Source: Chloroflexota bacterium
Lineage (GTDB): Bacteria > Chloroflexota > Limnocylindria > Limnocylindrales > CSP1-4
DNA: 5,784 nucleotides
Direction: 5' to 3'
Assembly: GCA_005880805.1 (NCBI GenBank)
Contig: VBFZ01000142.1
Span: 1-5,784 of the forward strand
Shown here in pieces: positions 1 through 5,026 of this stretch. The translations under genes and the position numbers were made by a program. Position 1 is the first letter of the stretch, and each line of letters starts with the position of its first letter. The notes under the pieces were generated by a model. It searched no databases and was not told the DNA's origin. It worked only from the letters and a program-made list of their open reading frames with translations.

Positions 1-8
1 AGCATCGC

Positions 9-13
9 GGAGG
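9..13 (+). promoter_or_regulatory. Shine-Dalgarno site of the hibernation factor gene
   Basis: GGAGG lies six bases before the GTG at position 20. This is near-ideal spacing and fixes that GTG as the start. It contrasts with the genes at 1342 and 1408, which show no such site. Confidence 0.75.
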
Positions 14-19
14 TCATCC

Positions 20-649
20 GTGAGGACCATCGTCAAGGGGAAGAACTTCGAGGTACCCGAGCGCACGCGCCGCTACGCCGAACGGCGCCTCAAACGGCTG
101 GAGCGGCTGCTCGACGATCGGAGCGACGCCATCGTGGAGCTCTCGGTCGAGCACCACCGAAGCGCCGCCGACTCGCAGATCGTGCAGGTCACGCTCGTCA
201 TCGACGGGCGGACGCTGCGCAGCCACGCCGCTGCCCTGACGCACGAGGCAGGCGTCGACACGGTCGTGGACAAGGTCGAACGCCAGGCGGTCGACTTCAA
301 GCGCAAACCTCGCCTGCGTGCCCGCCCGGAGGCCGAGAAACAGATCCTGCGGCGGATCGCGGACGGAACCGCGGAGCCGACGCACGAGCGACGGGTCGTC
401 AAGACGAAGCGCTTCGCGATCGAGCCGATGTTCGAGGAGGACGCGGTGGCCCAGATGGAGGAGCTCGGCCACAGCTTCTTCATCTTCGTGAACGCCGAGG
501 ACGAGCGGATCAACGTGCTCTACCGGCGCCAGGACGGCAATTACGGCCTGATCGAGCCGATCATCGGCGGCGAGTACACGCTCGATTCCGCCGGCAATGG
601 GCGCGAGAGCTCGCGCCGCCTCAACCGCGCGAAGGCGGGCGCCCGCTAG
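20..649 (+). CDS. hpf: Long-form ribosome hibernation promoting factor (HPF/RaiA family)
   Basis: This 209-residue protein is a long-form hibernation factor. In this family the N-terminal domain binds the 30S decoding channel, and the C-terminal domain dimerises to pair two 70S ribosomes into an inactive 100S particle in stationary phase or starvation. The N-terminal S30AE-like domain spans about residues 1-100 (start MRTIVKGKNFEVPERTRRYA, then a basic helix ERRLKRLERLL). A charged linker follows at about 100-123. The C-terminal dimerisation domain spans about 128-181 and carries the family signature: EPM, then EELGHSFFIFVNAED, then NVLYRRQDGNYGLIEP. The length is typical of the long form. 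The start is a GTG with a GGAGG six bases upstream. The gene converges on the ArsR-type gene and seems to be its own unit as far as the window shows; its promoter lies outside the left edge. The last residues (about 190-209) are a basic, probably disordered tail. Confidence 0.96.
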   Translation: MRTIVKGKNFEVPERTRRYAERRLKRLERLLDDRSDAIVELSVEHHRSAADSQIVQVTLVIDGRTLRSHAAALTHEAGVDTVVDKVERQAVDFKRKPRLRARPEAEKQILRRIADGTAEPTHERRVVKTKRFAIEPMFEEDAVAQMEELGHSFFIFVNAEDERINVLYRRQDGNYGLIEPIIGGEYTLDSAGNGRESSRRLNRAKAGAR

Positions 650-660
650 GACGACGCTGC

Positions 661-728
661 GCGCCAGGATCAGGCACGCGCCAGGACGAGGCACGCGCCA
701 GGATCAGGCACGCGCCAGGACGACGCGC
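661..728. repeat. 17-bp tandem repeat, four units, between convergent genes
   Basis: Four consecutive 17-bp units run from 661, 678, 695 and 712. Units 1 and 3 are identical (GCGCCAGGATCAGGCAC). Unit 2 differs at two adjacent bases (GCGCCAGGACGAGGCAC), and unit 4 follows unit 2 before decaying at its end. The alternation suggests that a 34-bp pair was duplicated. Flanking AGGACGACGC sequences at 648-657 and 717-726 look like degenerate outer copies. The array fills the gap between the stop codons of the two convergent genes and runs into the stop of the minus-strand gene. No strong stem with a T-tract is visible, so a terminator role is not shown. Confidence 0.88.
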
Positions 729-1342
729 TAGGCCTCGGCCCTGGCAGCCTCGGCAACAGCGCCGGCGCCCGAACCCCGCGCTCGCCGGTACTGGCCAGAC
801 TGACGACTCATGAGCCCGTAATCGACCATGTAGCGGCGCAGCGACGCCACGTCGGGGTGGAACACGCCCAGGCGCTGGTTGACCTCCTTCTCCGGGTAGG
901 TCCGATCCTCGTCGAACGCCCGATCGCGCAGGTATACGAGCACCACGAGTCGCTTCTTCTCCTGGGCCGGGATGGAGGTGAGGCGGCCGCCCTCGAAGAA
1001 GCTGCGCAGGACCTTGGCTTCGAACGCCGGCAACGGCTCGCCGGACGGGCCCGGCAGGACGGCCTCCTCCTCGGACCCACGCTCCATTTCGTCCAGCATC
1101 CGGCCCACGGCATGGAGGCGATCGAGCTTCAGCGAGTACTCGACGTAGGGCCGCCGTGGGCGCGATTCGACCAGCCCAGCCGCCGACAGCCGCTTGAGAT
1201 GGTGGACGACGGTGCCCGGAGCCAACCCCAGGTTTTCGGCCAGCTCTTCGACGGCGTATGGCCGCGCAGCGAGCAGACCGACGATCCGAAGCCGTGAGGC
1301 ATCGGACAGGGCCTTCAGCGTGACGAGCAGGTCGTGATCCAC
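728..1342 (-). CDS. ArsR-type winged-helix regulator with C-terminal DUF2087 domain
   Basis: This is a 204-residue DNA-binding regulator. Residues about 5-75 form an ArsR/SmtB-type winged helix: LKALSDASRLRIVGLLAARP, then the recognition region VEELAENLGLAPGTVVHHLK RLSAAGLVESR and a wing at RRPYVEYSL. A linker follows at about 76-108. Residues about 110-187 match the DUF2087 family, with FFEGGRLTSIPAQEKKRLVV, YPEKEVNQRLG, FHPDVASLRRYMVDYGLMSR and a final GQYRR. DUF2087 commonly follows an ArsR-type domain, and its ligand is not known to me. The protein contains no cysteine, so the classical cysteine-based metal sensing of ArsR proteins is excluded. The start is a GTG with no Shine-Dalgarno, and a promoter placed right before it suggests a leaderless transcript. 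The gene is divergent from the AP endonuclease gene across a shared inverted repeat, which suggests autoregulation and control of that neighbour (inference). The C-terminal 17 residues are low-complexity Ala/Gly/Arg. Confidence 0.9.
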   Translation of the reverse strand: MDHDLLVTLKALSDASRLRIVGLLAARPYAVEELAENLGLAPGTVVHHLKRLSAAGLVESRPRRPYVEYSLKLDRLHAVGRMLDEMERGSEEEAVLPGPSGEPLPAFEAKVLRSFFEGGRLTSIPAQEKKRLVVLVYLRDRAFDEDRTYPEKEVNQRLGVFHPDVASLRRYMVDYGLMSRQSGQYRRARGSGAGAVAEAARAEA

Positions 1343-1348
1343 CAGGAA

Positions 1349-1377
1349 ATGGTGATGGACGATTTGATGACTGTCAA
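1349..1377 (-). promoter_or_regulatory. Putative promoter of the ArsR-DUF2087 gene
   Basis: On the minus strand a perfect TTGACA -35 lies at 1377-1372. After a 17-base spacer comes CACCAT at 1354-1349, a weak -10 that matches TATAAT at 3 of 6 positions. A transcript starting about seven bases later would begin at or next to the GTG start at 1342, that is, leaderless. The -35 is convincing and the -10 is not. Confidence 0.45.
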
Positions 1378-1381
1378 ATCG
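1360..1381. promoter_or_regulatory. Perfect 8-6-8 inverted repeat, likely operator of the divergent pair
   Basis: The left arm CGATTTGA (1360-1367) and right arm TCAAATCG (1374-1381) are exact reverse complements around a six-base centre TGACTG. The site is notably AT-rich for this window, lies midway between the two start codons, and covers the -35 position of the minus-strand promoter and of the weaker plus-strand promoter. A dimeric winged-helix protein such as the adjacent ArsR-type regulator is the natural candidate to bind it. That link is inferred from position and symmetry. Confidence 0.65.
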
Positions 1382-1400
1382 CCGATCCCTGCGCTACGAT
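1371..1400 (+). promoter_or_regulatory. Putative leaderless promoter of the AP endonuclease gene
   Basis: TACGAT at 1395-1400 fits the TANNNT -10 pattern and lies seven bases before the ATG at 1408, the usual placement for a leaderless start. CTGTCA at 1371-1376, with an 18-base spacer, matches the -35 consensus at 4 of 6 positions and sits in the inverted repeat. No Shine-Dalgarno precedes the ATG, which supports a leaderless mRNA. Confidence 0.5.
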
Positions 1401-1407
1401 GGCCGCC

Positions 1408-2472
1408 ATGCTTCCCGATGGCCGCCGGCTGGGTGCCCACCTGCCGCTCGGCAACGGCATGGTCAAGGCCGCCGAACGGGCGCATGCCATCGGGGCGTCC
1501 GCGCTCCAGGTCTTTGCAGACAATCCCACCGCCTGGCGGCGGCGGAACGATCCGCCTCGGGAGCTCGTCGATTTCCGTTCCCGGCTGGCCGAGTACGACA
1601 TCTCGCCGCTCGCCATCCACGCGGCCTACCTGATCAACCTCGCAGGGCCGGAGAAGGACTTCTTCGAGCGCTCCGTCTCGGTCCTGACCGCGGAGATGTC
1701 AGCCGCCGAGGCCTACGGGGCGGGCTTCGTGAATGTGCATGCGGGGTCGCACCGCGGAGCGGGCATCCCGGCGGGTGCGGAGCGGATCGCAGAGGCCGTG
1801 GCCCGCACACTGGCCGAATCCCGAGGCGGGCCGGATGCCCCGCGAATCGTGCTCGAGAACTCTGCGGGTGGCGGGTTCGGGATGGGGACGACGGCCGAGG
1901 AACTGGCGATCATCTTTGACGCTATTGGTGCGCGCGGCGTCGACGTTGATCGGGTCGCCTTCTGCTTCGACGCCGCTCACCTGTGGGGCGCCGGATATGA
2001 CCTGAGGCGGCCCGGGGTCGTCGACGGGCTGCTCTCGACCTTCGACCGCCTGATCGGGCTCGATCGGCTGGTCATGATCCACCTGAACGATACCAAGTCG
2101 GAGCTCGGCTCACGGACCGATCGCCACGAGCACGTCGGCGCGGGCCAGATCGGCCCCGGAGGTCTGCGAACGTTGCTCTGCCATCCGCGCCTCGCTCGCG
2201 CGGTGTACATCCTCGAGACGCCCGGCATGGAGGCCGGCTACGACGCGATCAACCTCCGGCGGGCGATCGACATCGCCGTGGGACGACCCCTGCCCGAGCT
2301 GCCGCCCGAGGCGTTCCTTCTGCGCCGCGAGCGCGGGCGGATCGCACCGCCCAGCGGCACCGATCGAGCGACCAGGCCGAGCAGGTCACCGAGGCGAACA
2401 TCCGCGGCCGGCAGGAAACCAGCCGGGGCGCCCAGCAAAAGGTCGAAGGCAAGCTCGAGCCGGCGCGTGTGA
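1408..2472 (+). CDS. nfo: Endonuclease IV-type AP endonuclease with basic C-terminal tail
   Basis: This enzyme is predicted to cut the phosphodiester bond 5' of abasic sites in base excision repair, using a three-metal (zinc-type) centre in a TIM barrel. All nine metal ligands known from E. coli Nfo are present: His71 (IHAAYLINL), His111 (VNVHAGSH), Glu150 (VLENSAG), Asp188 and His191 (CFDAAHLWGAGYD), His225 (IHLNDTK), Asp238 and His240 (DRHEHVGAGQIG) and Glu270 (ILETPG). The N-terminus GAHLPLGNGMVKAAERA aligns with the usual GAH-start of the family. At 354 residues it exceeds the roughly 285 of E. coli Nfo. The excess is a tail from about residue 305 to 354 rich in Arg, Ser, Pro and Lys, probably disordered and perhaps nucleic-acid binding. 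I chose the ATG at 1408 over the in-frame ATG at 1399 because the latter overlaps the likely -10 TACGAT and adds only three residues before the conserved start. It is divergent from the ArsR-type regulator and overlaps the next gene by four bases. Confidence 0.93.
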   Translation: MLPDGRRLGAHLPLGNGMVKAAERAHAIGASALQVFADNPTAWRRRNDPPRELVDFRSRLAEYDISPLAIHAAYLINLAGPEKDFFERSVSVLTAEMSAAEAYGAGFVNVHAGSHRGAGIPAGAERIAEAVARTLAESRGGPDAPRIVLENSAGGGFGMGTTAEELAIIFDAIGARGVDVDRVAFCFDAAHLWGAGYDLRRPGVVDGLLSTFDRLIGLDRLVMIHLNDTKSELGSRTDRHEHVGAGQIGPGGLRTLLCHPRLARAVYILETPGMEAGYDAINLRRAIDIAVGRPLPELPPEAFLLRRERGRIAPPSGTDRATRPSRSPRRTSAAGRKPAGAPSKRSKASSSRRV

Positions 2473-4064
2473 CTTCATCGAGAGAGGGCCGGCGCCTGCC
2501 CGGGCTGGAAATCCTGGGATTAGTGGCAATTGTCGGGCTCGCCGCGGTCCTGCGCCTGCACGACCTGCCGACCAGGGGCAGCTGGGATGCCGACCAGGGC
2601 CACGACATGCTCGTGCTGGTCCGTTTCGTTCAGGACGGCGTGTGGCCGCTCCTGGGGCCGCCGACCTCCATTGGCGACTTCCACCACGGTGCGCTCTACT
2701 ACTACCTGCTGGCACCGGCCGCGTGGCTCGGCGGCGGCGACCCCACCTGGGTGGTCGGCGAGATCGCGCTTTCGGGCGTCGCGGCAGTCGCCGTGACGTG
2801 GTGGGTCGCCCGCTCGATGGCCGGGCCGGTCGCGGGCTTCGTGGCCGGGCTCGTGCTCGCGGTCTCAGCGGCAGCCGTCGACGGCTCGACCTTCATCTGG
2901 AACCCGAACCTCATCGCGCTCTCTTCCGCGATCGCCGTGGCAGGCGCCTGGCGGGCGTGGACGACACGCCGGGCGGCATGGTGGCTCGTCGCCGCCGTCG
3001 GGCTGGCGGTCACGATGCAGTGTCACGTCCTCGGGATCGTGATGCTGCCGCCGCTCGCGGCTCTGCTCGTCGCGGACGCCCGACGACCGGGACGGCGGAC
3101 GGCGGTGCTCGGGGTAAGCCTCGCAGGCCTCGGCCTGATCGTGCTCTCGTACACCCCGCTGATCGCCAATGAGCTGAGGACGGGCTTCACGGAGACACAG
3201 CGCGCGCTCGCCTTCCTGCGTTCGGGAGGCTCACCGGTCGCCCTCGACCCGCTCAGCAGAGTGCTGTTCGCGGGCCTGCGCGTGGTCGCCTGGCCCCTGG
3301 TCGGGCTCGTGACGGATGCGCCGGTGGCAGCGCTGTTGATAACGGCCGTGGTCGTCGCGATCGTCGTCCTTCGCTGGCTCTCGGCGACGGGCGACGAGCG
3401 GACAGCCATTCGTTGGCTTGGCGCGACGCTTGCGTGGAGCGCACTCGCGCTGGGCCTCGGCACCGCCGGGCTGGCGACCGTCGTGCCGGGCCTGCCGGTC
3501 GACCACTACCACGCGTTCCTCGACCCGATCGTCGCGATCGTCGTCGGCATCGGGGCTGCTGCCCTGTGGAGGTCCCGAACGCCCGCGACCCGCGGGACGA
3601 CCTCGACTTCGGCCGCAGCAGTGCTCATCGGGCCGGCCGCCGCGGTCGTGCTGGTCGGCGTCCTGCTGGCCTGGAACGCGCTGCATCAGCCGCCTGAAGT
3701 CGCCGCAGATGGCGGGTATCCGGCGGCCCTGCGCGCAGCAGAACGCGTTGTCCGGACCGAGGGTGACCGCGTCGGCCTCATCGCGAGCCTGCCCGCATTC
3801 AAGTCCGCGGAGGCGTACGCGTTCCCCCTTCGGCGCCTCGGCAGCAACGTCCACCCGGCACTCATCGACCCGATGGGCGGCGTCGACTCGCTGACGGTCT
3901 TGTGCGATTCGCTGTTCAACGAGGCCATCGGGGCGGCATGTGCCGGACCGGCCGAGGATCGACTTGCCCAGACGGTCTCGGCCTACGGGAAGGTCGTCCA
4001 CCTGGCGGATCGCTTCGAAGGCGCACCTGGCCGCTGGCTCTCCGTCTACCTGGCCAACCCCTGA
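2469..4064 (+). CDS. GT-C-type polytopic membrane glycosyltransferase (GT39/ArnT/PMT-like)
   Basis: This 531-residue integral membrane protein resembles lipid-linked-sugar glycosyltransferases of the GT-C fold. A positively charged N-terminus (MTSSREGRRLPG) leads into a first membrane helix at about 13-30. Next comes an acidic first external loop, GSWDADQGHD at 37-46. Asp40 and Asp42 sit where this superfamily keeps its catalytic Asp or Asp-Glu pair. The loop continues through FHHGALYYYLLAP (71-83), also typical. About ten further hydrophobic segments follow (roughly 93-115, 118-138, 143-160, 170-200, 212-231, 262-280, 283-303, 312-335, 345-366, 382-402). A soluble C-terminal domain of about 125 residues probably faces outside. 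Donor and acceptor cannot be read from the sequence; a polyprenyl-phosphate sugar donor is the family norm. The GTG start shares GTGA with the stop of the AP endonuclease gene, implying one mRNA and translational coupling. A functional link between repair and glycosylation is not evident, and co-transcription may be incidental. Confidence 0.8.
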   Translation: MTSSREGRRLPGLEILGLVAIVGLAAVLRLHDLPTRGSWDADQGHDMLVLVRFVQDGVWPLLGPPTSIGDFHHGALYYYLLAPAAWLGGGDPTWVVGEIALSGVAAVAVTWWVARSMAGPVAGFVAGLVLAVSAAAVDGSTFIWNPNLIALSSAIAVAGAWRAWTTRRAAWWLVAAVGLAVTMQCHVLGIVMLPPLAALLVADARRPGRRTAVLGVSLAGLGLIVLSYTPLIANELRTGFTETQRALAFLRSGGSPVALDPLSRVLFAGLRVVAWPLVGLVTDAPVAALLITAVVVAIVVLRWLSATGDERTAIRWLGATLAWSALALGLGTAGLATVVPGLPVDHYHAFLDPIVAIVVGIGAAALWRSRTPATRGTTSTSAAAVLIGPAAAVVLVGVLLAWNALHQPPEVAADGGYPAALRAAERVVRTEGDRVGLIASLPAFKSAEAYAFPLRRLGSNVHPALIDPMGGVDSLTVLCDSLFNEAIGAACAGPAEDRLAQTVSAYGKVVHLADRFEGAPGRWLSVYLANP

Positions 4065-4108
4065 TCGGGCGGACCCACGACCGGCGTCGACCCGCAACCC
4101 GCCAATAA

Positions 4109-4137
4109 CGAACGCCGGCCATGAAGGCCGGCGTTCG
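4109..4137. terminator. Strong hairpin terminator between convergent genes
   Basis: CGAACGCCGGCC (4109-4120) and GGCCGGCGTTCG (4126-4137) form a perfect 12-bp stem with the five-base loop ATGAA. On the minus strand the stem is followed by TTATT, a short T-rich tract. On the plus strand no T-tract follows. It therefore suits the XRE gene best but may stop transcription from both sides, lying 45 bases after the glycosyltransferase stop. Confidence 0.8.
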
Positions 4138-4147
4138 CTGTCCCCGA

Positions 4148-4175
4148 GACCCGGACGTGGAGGGCGTACCGGGTC
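4148..4175. terminator. Secondary inverted repeat in the same convergent gap
   Basis: GACCCGG (4148-4154) and CCGGGTC (4169-4175) form a perfect 7-bp stem with a 14-base loop. It lies between the XRE stop and the stronger hairpin, with no T-tract on either side. It may be an auxiliary 3'-end structure for the XRE mRNA or may be chance in GC-rich sequence. Confidence 0.3.
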
Positions 4176-4205
4176 GCACCCTGGAATATTCGAATTGATG
4201 GCTGG

Positions 4206-4742
4206 CTAGTAGCGAGGCCCCGCTGTGCGACTGGTGGGACGACCCATCGATCGGACGCCACCCAGCCGGCTGCCTGCGCCCACTCCTGCGCCTACGCGCG
4301 TGACGGAAGTGGCGCCGGCACCGTGGGAGATCGGTCGATCGGGCGTCCGCTCGGCGCCTTCCGAGGACGACGGCTGGTAGCTGCGTCCGAAACGCCGCAT
4401 CCGGACCGCGAGGTAGTACTCCATCACCTGCCGGACCTGGGCTTCGCTGAGGATCTCGTCGGCCCGCAGCGCGTATTCGACGCGGGCGGTCGGATTGGCC
4501 GGCGAACCGGCCGACATCAGGCCGAGGTACTGCGGGGTGTCGGCATCGTCGCGCAGCTCGCGAAGGCCGCGGGCCAGCTTCGTTGCGGTCCCAAGGGACG
4601 GCATGCGATCGCCGCGGATGAGCCGGGAGATCGTGGAATGATCCACCCCGGACTGCTGGGCGAGCTGGCGTTGGGACATCTTCTTGGCCTTGAGCTGAGC
4701 TCGAAGCCACTCGTTGAAGGCTCGTCCGTTCTGGCTCGTCAT
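4206..4742 (-). CDS. XRE-family helix-turn-helix regulator
   Basis: This 178-residue protein has a Cro/C1-type HTH at about residues 8-62: FNEWLRAQLKAKKMSQRQLA, then the recognition stretch SGVDHSTISRLIRGDRMPS and the closing helix TATKLARGLREL. The match to the HTH_3 pattern is clear. Residues about 65-120 form a short helical segment with acidic and basic faces (RADEILSEAQVRQVMEYYLAVRMRRFGRSY), perhaps for dimerisation. The last 55 or so residues are low-complexity Gly/Ser/Arg and probably disordered. Target and signal are unknown. I chose the ATG at 4742, which gives a compact protein starting MTSQNGRAF just before the HTH. A GTG at 4829 would add 29 low-complexity residues (Ser/Ala/Pro-rich). 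Neither start has a well-spaced Shine-Dalgarno, so the start remains uncertain. It stands alone: the gene upstream on the same strand ends about 285 bases away, and a hairpin terminator follows downstream. Confidence 0.85.
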   Translation of the reverse strand: MTSQNGRAFNEWLRAQLKAKKMSQRQLAQQSGVDHSTISRLIRGDRMPSLGTATKLARGLRELRDDADTPQYLGLMSAGSPANPTARVEYALRADEILSEAQVRQVMEYYLAVRMRRFGRSYQPSSSEGAERTPDRPISHGAGATSVTRVGAGVGAGSRLGGVRSMGRPTSRTAGPRY

Positions 4743-4936
4743 CGTGCGGGTCGGGCGCTCCCTACTGGCACTTGCGGCGAGCGCCGCGATGCCGCCACTA
4801 TCTGGTGAGGAGGGACTCCCCTGTATCACCCGTTGGTACCGGCCCCGATCGCCACTCGGGCGGAAACTGCGGTCTGATCGGTGGGGTCTGTTGCGGTCCG
4901 CGCCAGTCCCGGAATGGGCCCTTTCGCGACCTTTGG

Positions 4937-4968
4937 CCCCCCGTTCCCCGACGTTCCCCGACGTTCCC
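4937..4968 (-). promoter_or_regulatory. Canonical G-quadruplex motif on the minus strand
   Basis: Read on the minus strand, the region holds G-runs of 3, 4, 4 and 6 bases (complementing 4966-4968, 4956-4959, 4946-4949 and 4937-4942) with loops AACGTC, AACGTC and AAC. This satisfies the G3+N1-7 rule. A further G5 run at 4977-4981 lies eight bases upstream and could substitute. The G-rich strand is the non-template strand for both minus-strand genes, so any RNA would carry it: 3' of the flippase-like gene and possibly 5' of the XRE gene. Function is inferred only. Confidence 0.5.
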
Positions 4969-5014
4969 GCGCCGTTCCCCCACGGTTCTCTCGGCCTTCC
5001 GCGGCCTTCCGCGG
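4943..5014. repeat. 10/11-bp degenerate tandem repeat cluster
   Basis: Seven consecutive units start at 4943, 4953, 4963, 4974, 4985, 4995 and 5005. The first two are identical (GTTCCCCGAC). The next are GTTCCCGCGCC, GTTCCCCCACG and GTTCTCTCGG. The last two are identical to each other (CCTTCCGCGG). The period is close to one helical turn, so equivalent bases face the same side of the DNA. The array starts 12 bases beyond the stop of the flippase-like gene, reading on the minus strand. Confidence 0.75.
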
Positions 5015-5015
5015 A
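4998..5015 (-). terminator. Small hairpin just after the flippase-like gene
   Basis: TCCGCGG (4998-5004) and CCGCGGA (5009-5015) make a 7-bp stem with a CCTT loop. It lies 11 bases past the stop of the minus-strand gene, the right place for a terminator, but no T-tract follows. The structure is also a by-product of the duplicated CCTTCCGCGG unit. Confidence 0.3.
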
Positions 5016-5026
5016 CCTCGCCCGGA

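Larger units (their letters stand above)
4743..5026. other. Intergenic region upstream of the XRE gene
   Basis: This stretch separates the two minus-strand genes at the right end. It contains the 10/11-bp repeat cluster, a G-quadruplex motif and a small hairpin, each listed separately. I find no convincing sigma-70 promoter for the XRE gene. GATAGT near 4798-4803 on the minus strand is the nearest -10-like hexamer but lacks a good -35. The part next to the XRE gene (4743-4829) may instead be coding if the GTG at 4829 is used. No small ORF with good coding signs is visible. Confidence 0.5.

Noticed and set aside
14..694. Long minus-strand open frame (226 codons) opposite the hibernation factor
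   Set aside because: The plus strand encodes a complete, clearly conserved hibernation factor. The opposite frame has no recognisable domain and is the expected shadow in GC-rich DNA.
661..728. CRISPR array
   Set aside because: The units are 17 bp and directly adjacent, with no spacers and no cas genes nearby.
857..1297. Plus-strand open frame opposite the ArsR-DUF2087 gene
   Set aside because: It shows no family match or good start signal, and the minus strand carries two recognisable domains across the same span.
3231..4097. 288-codon minus-strand open frame opposite the glycosyltransferase
   Set aside because: Its translation is rich in Arg, Asp and Gly with no hydrophobic or domain pattern. 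The plus strand gives a coherent membrane protein.
3916..4710. 264-codon minus-strand open frame spanning the terminator and the XRE gene
   Set aside because: It crosses the strong hairpin and both flanking genes, is Arg/Pro-rich throughout, and reads the XRE gene in the wrong frame.
4323..4808. Plus-strand open frame opposite the XRE gene
   Set aside because: No family resemblance, while the minus strand has a clear helix-turn-helix.
4812..4820. Small palindrome GGGACTCCC near the possible XRE upstream start
   Set aside because: Four-base arms around one base are expected by chance in this composition, and no second copy is seen.
4943..5014. Actinobacterial-type LexA (SOS) boxes suggested by repeated GTTC
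   Set aside because: The sites lack the GAAC half needed for the GAAC-N4-GTTC palindrome. All copies point the same way.
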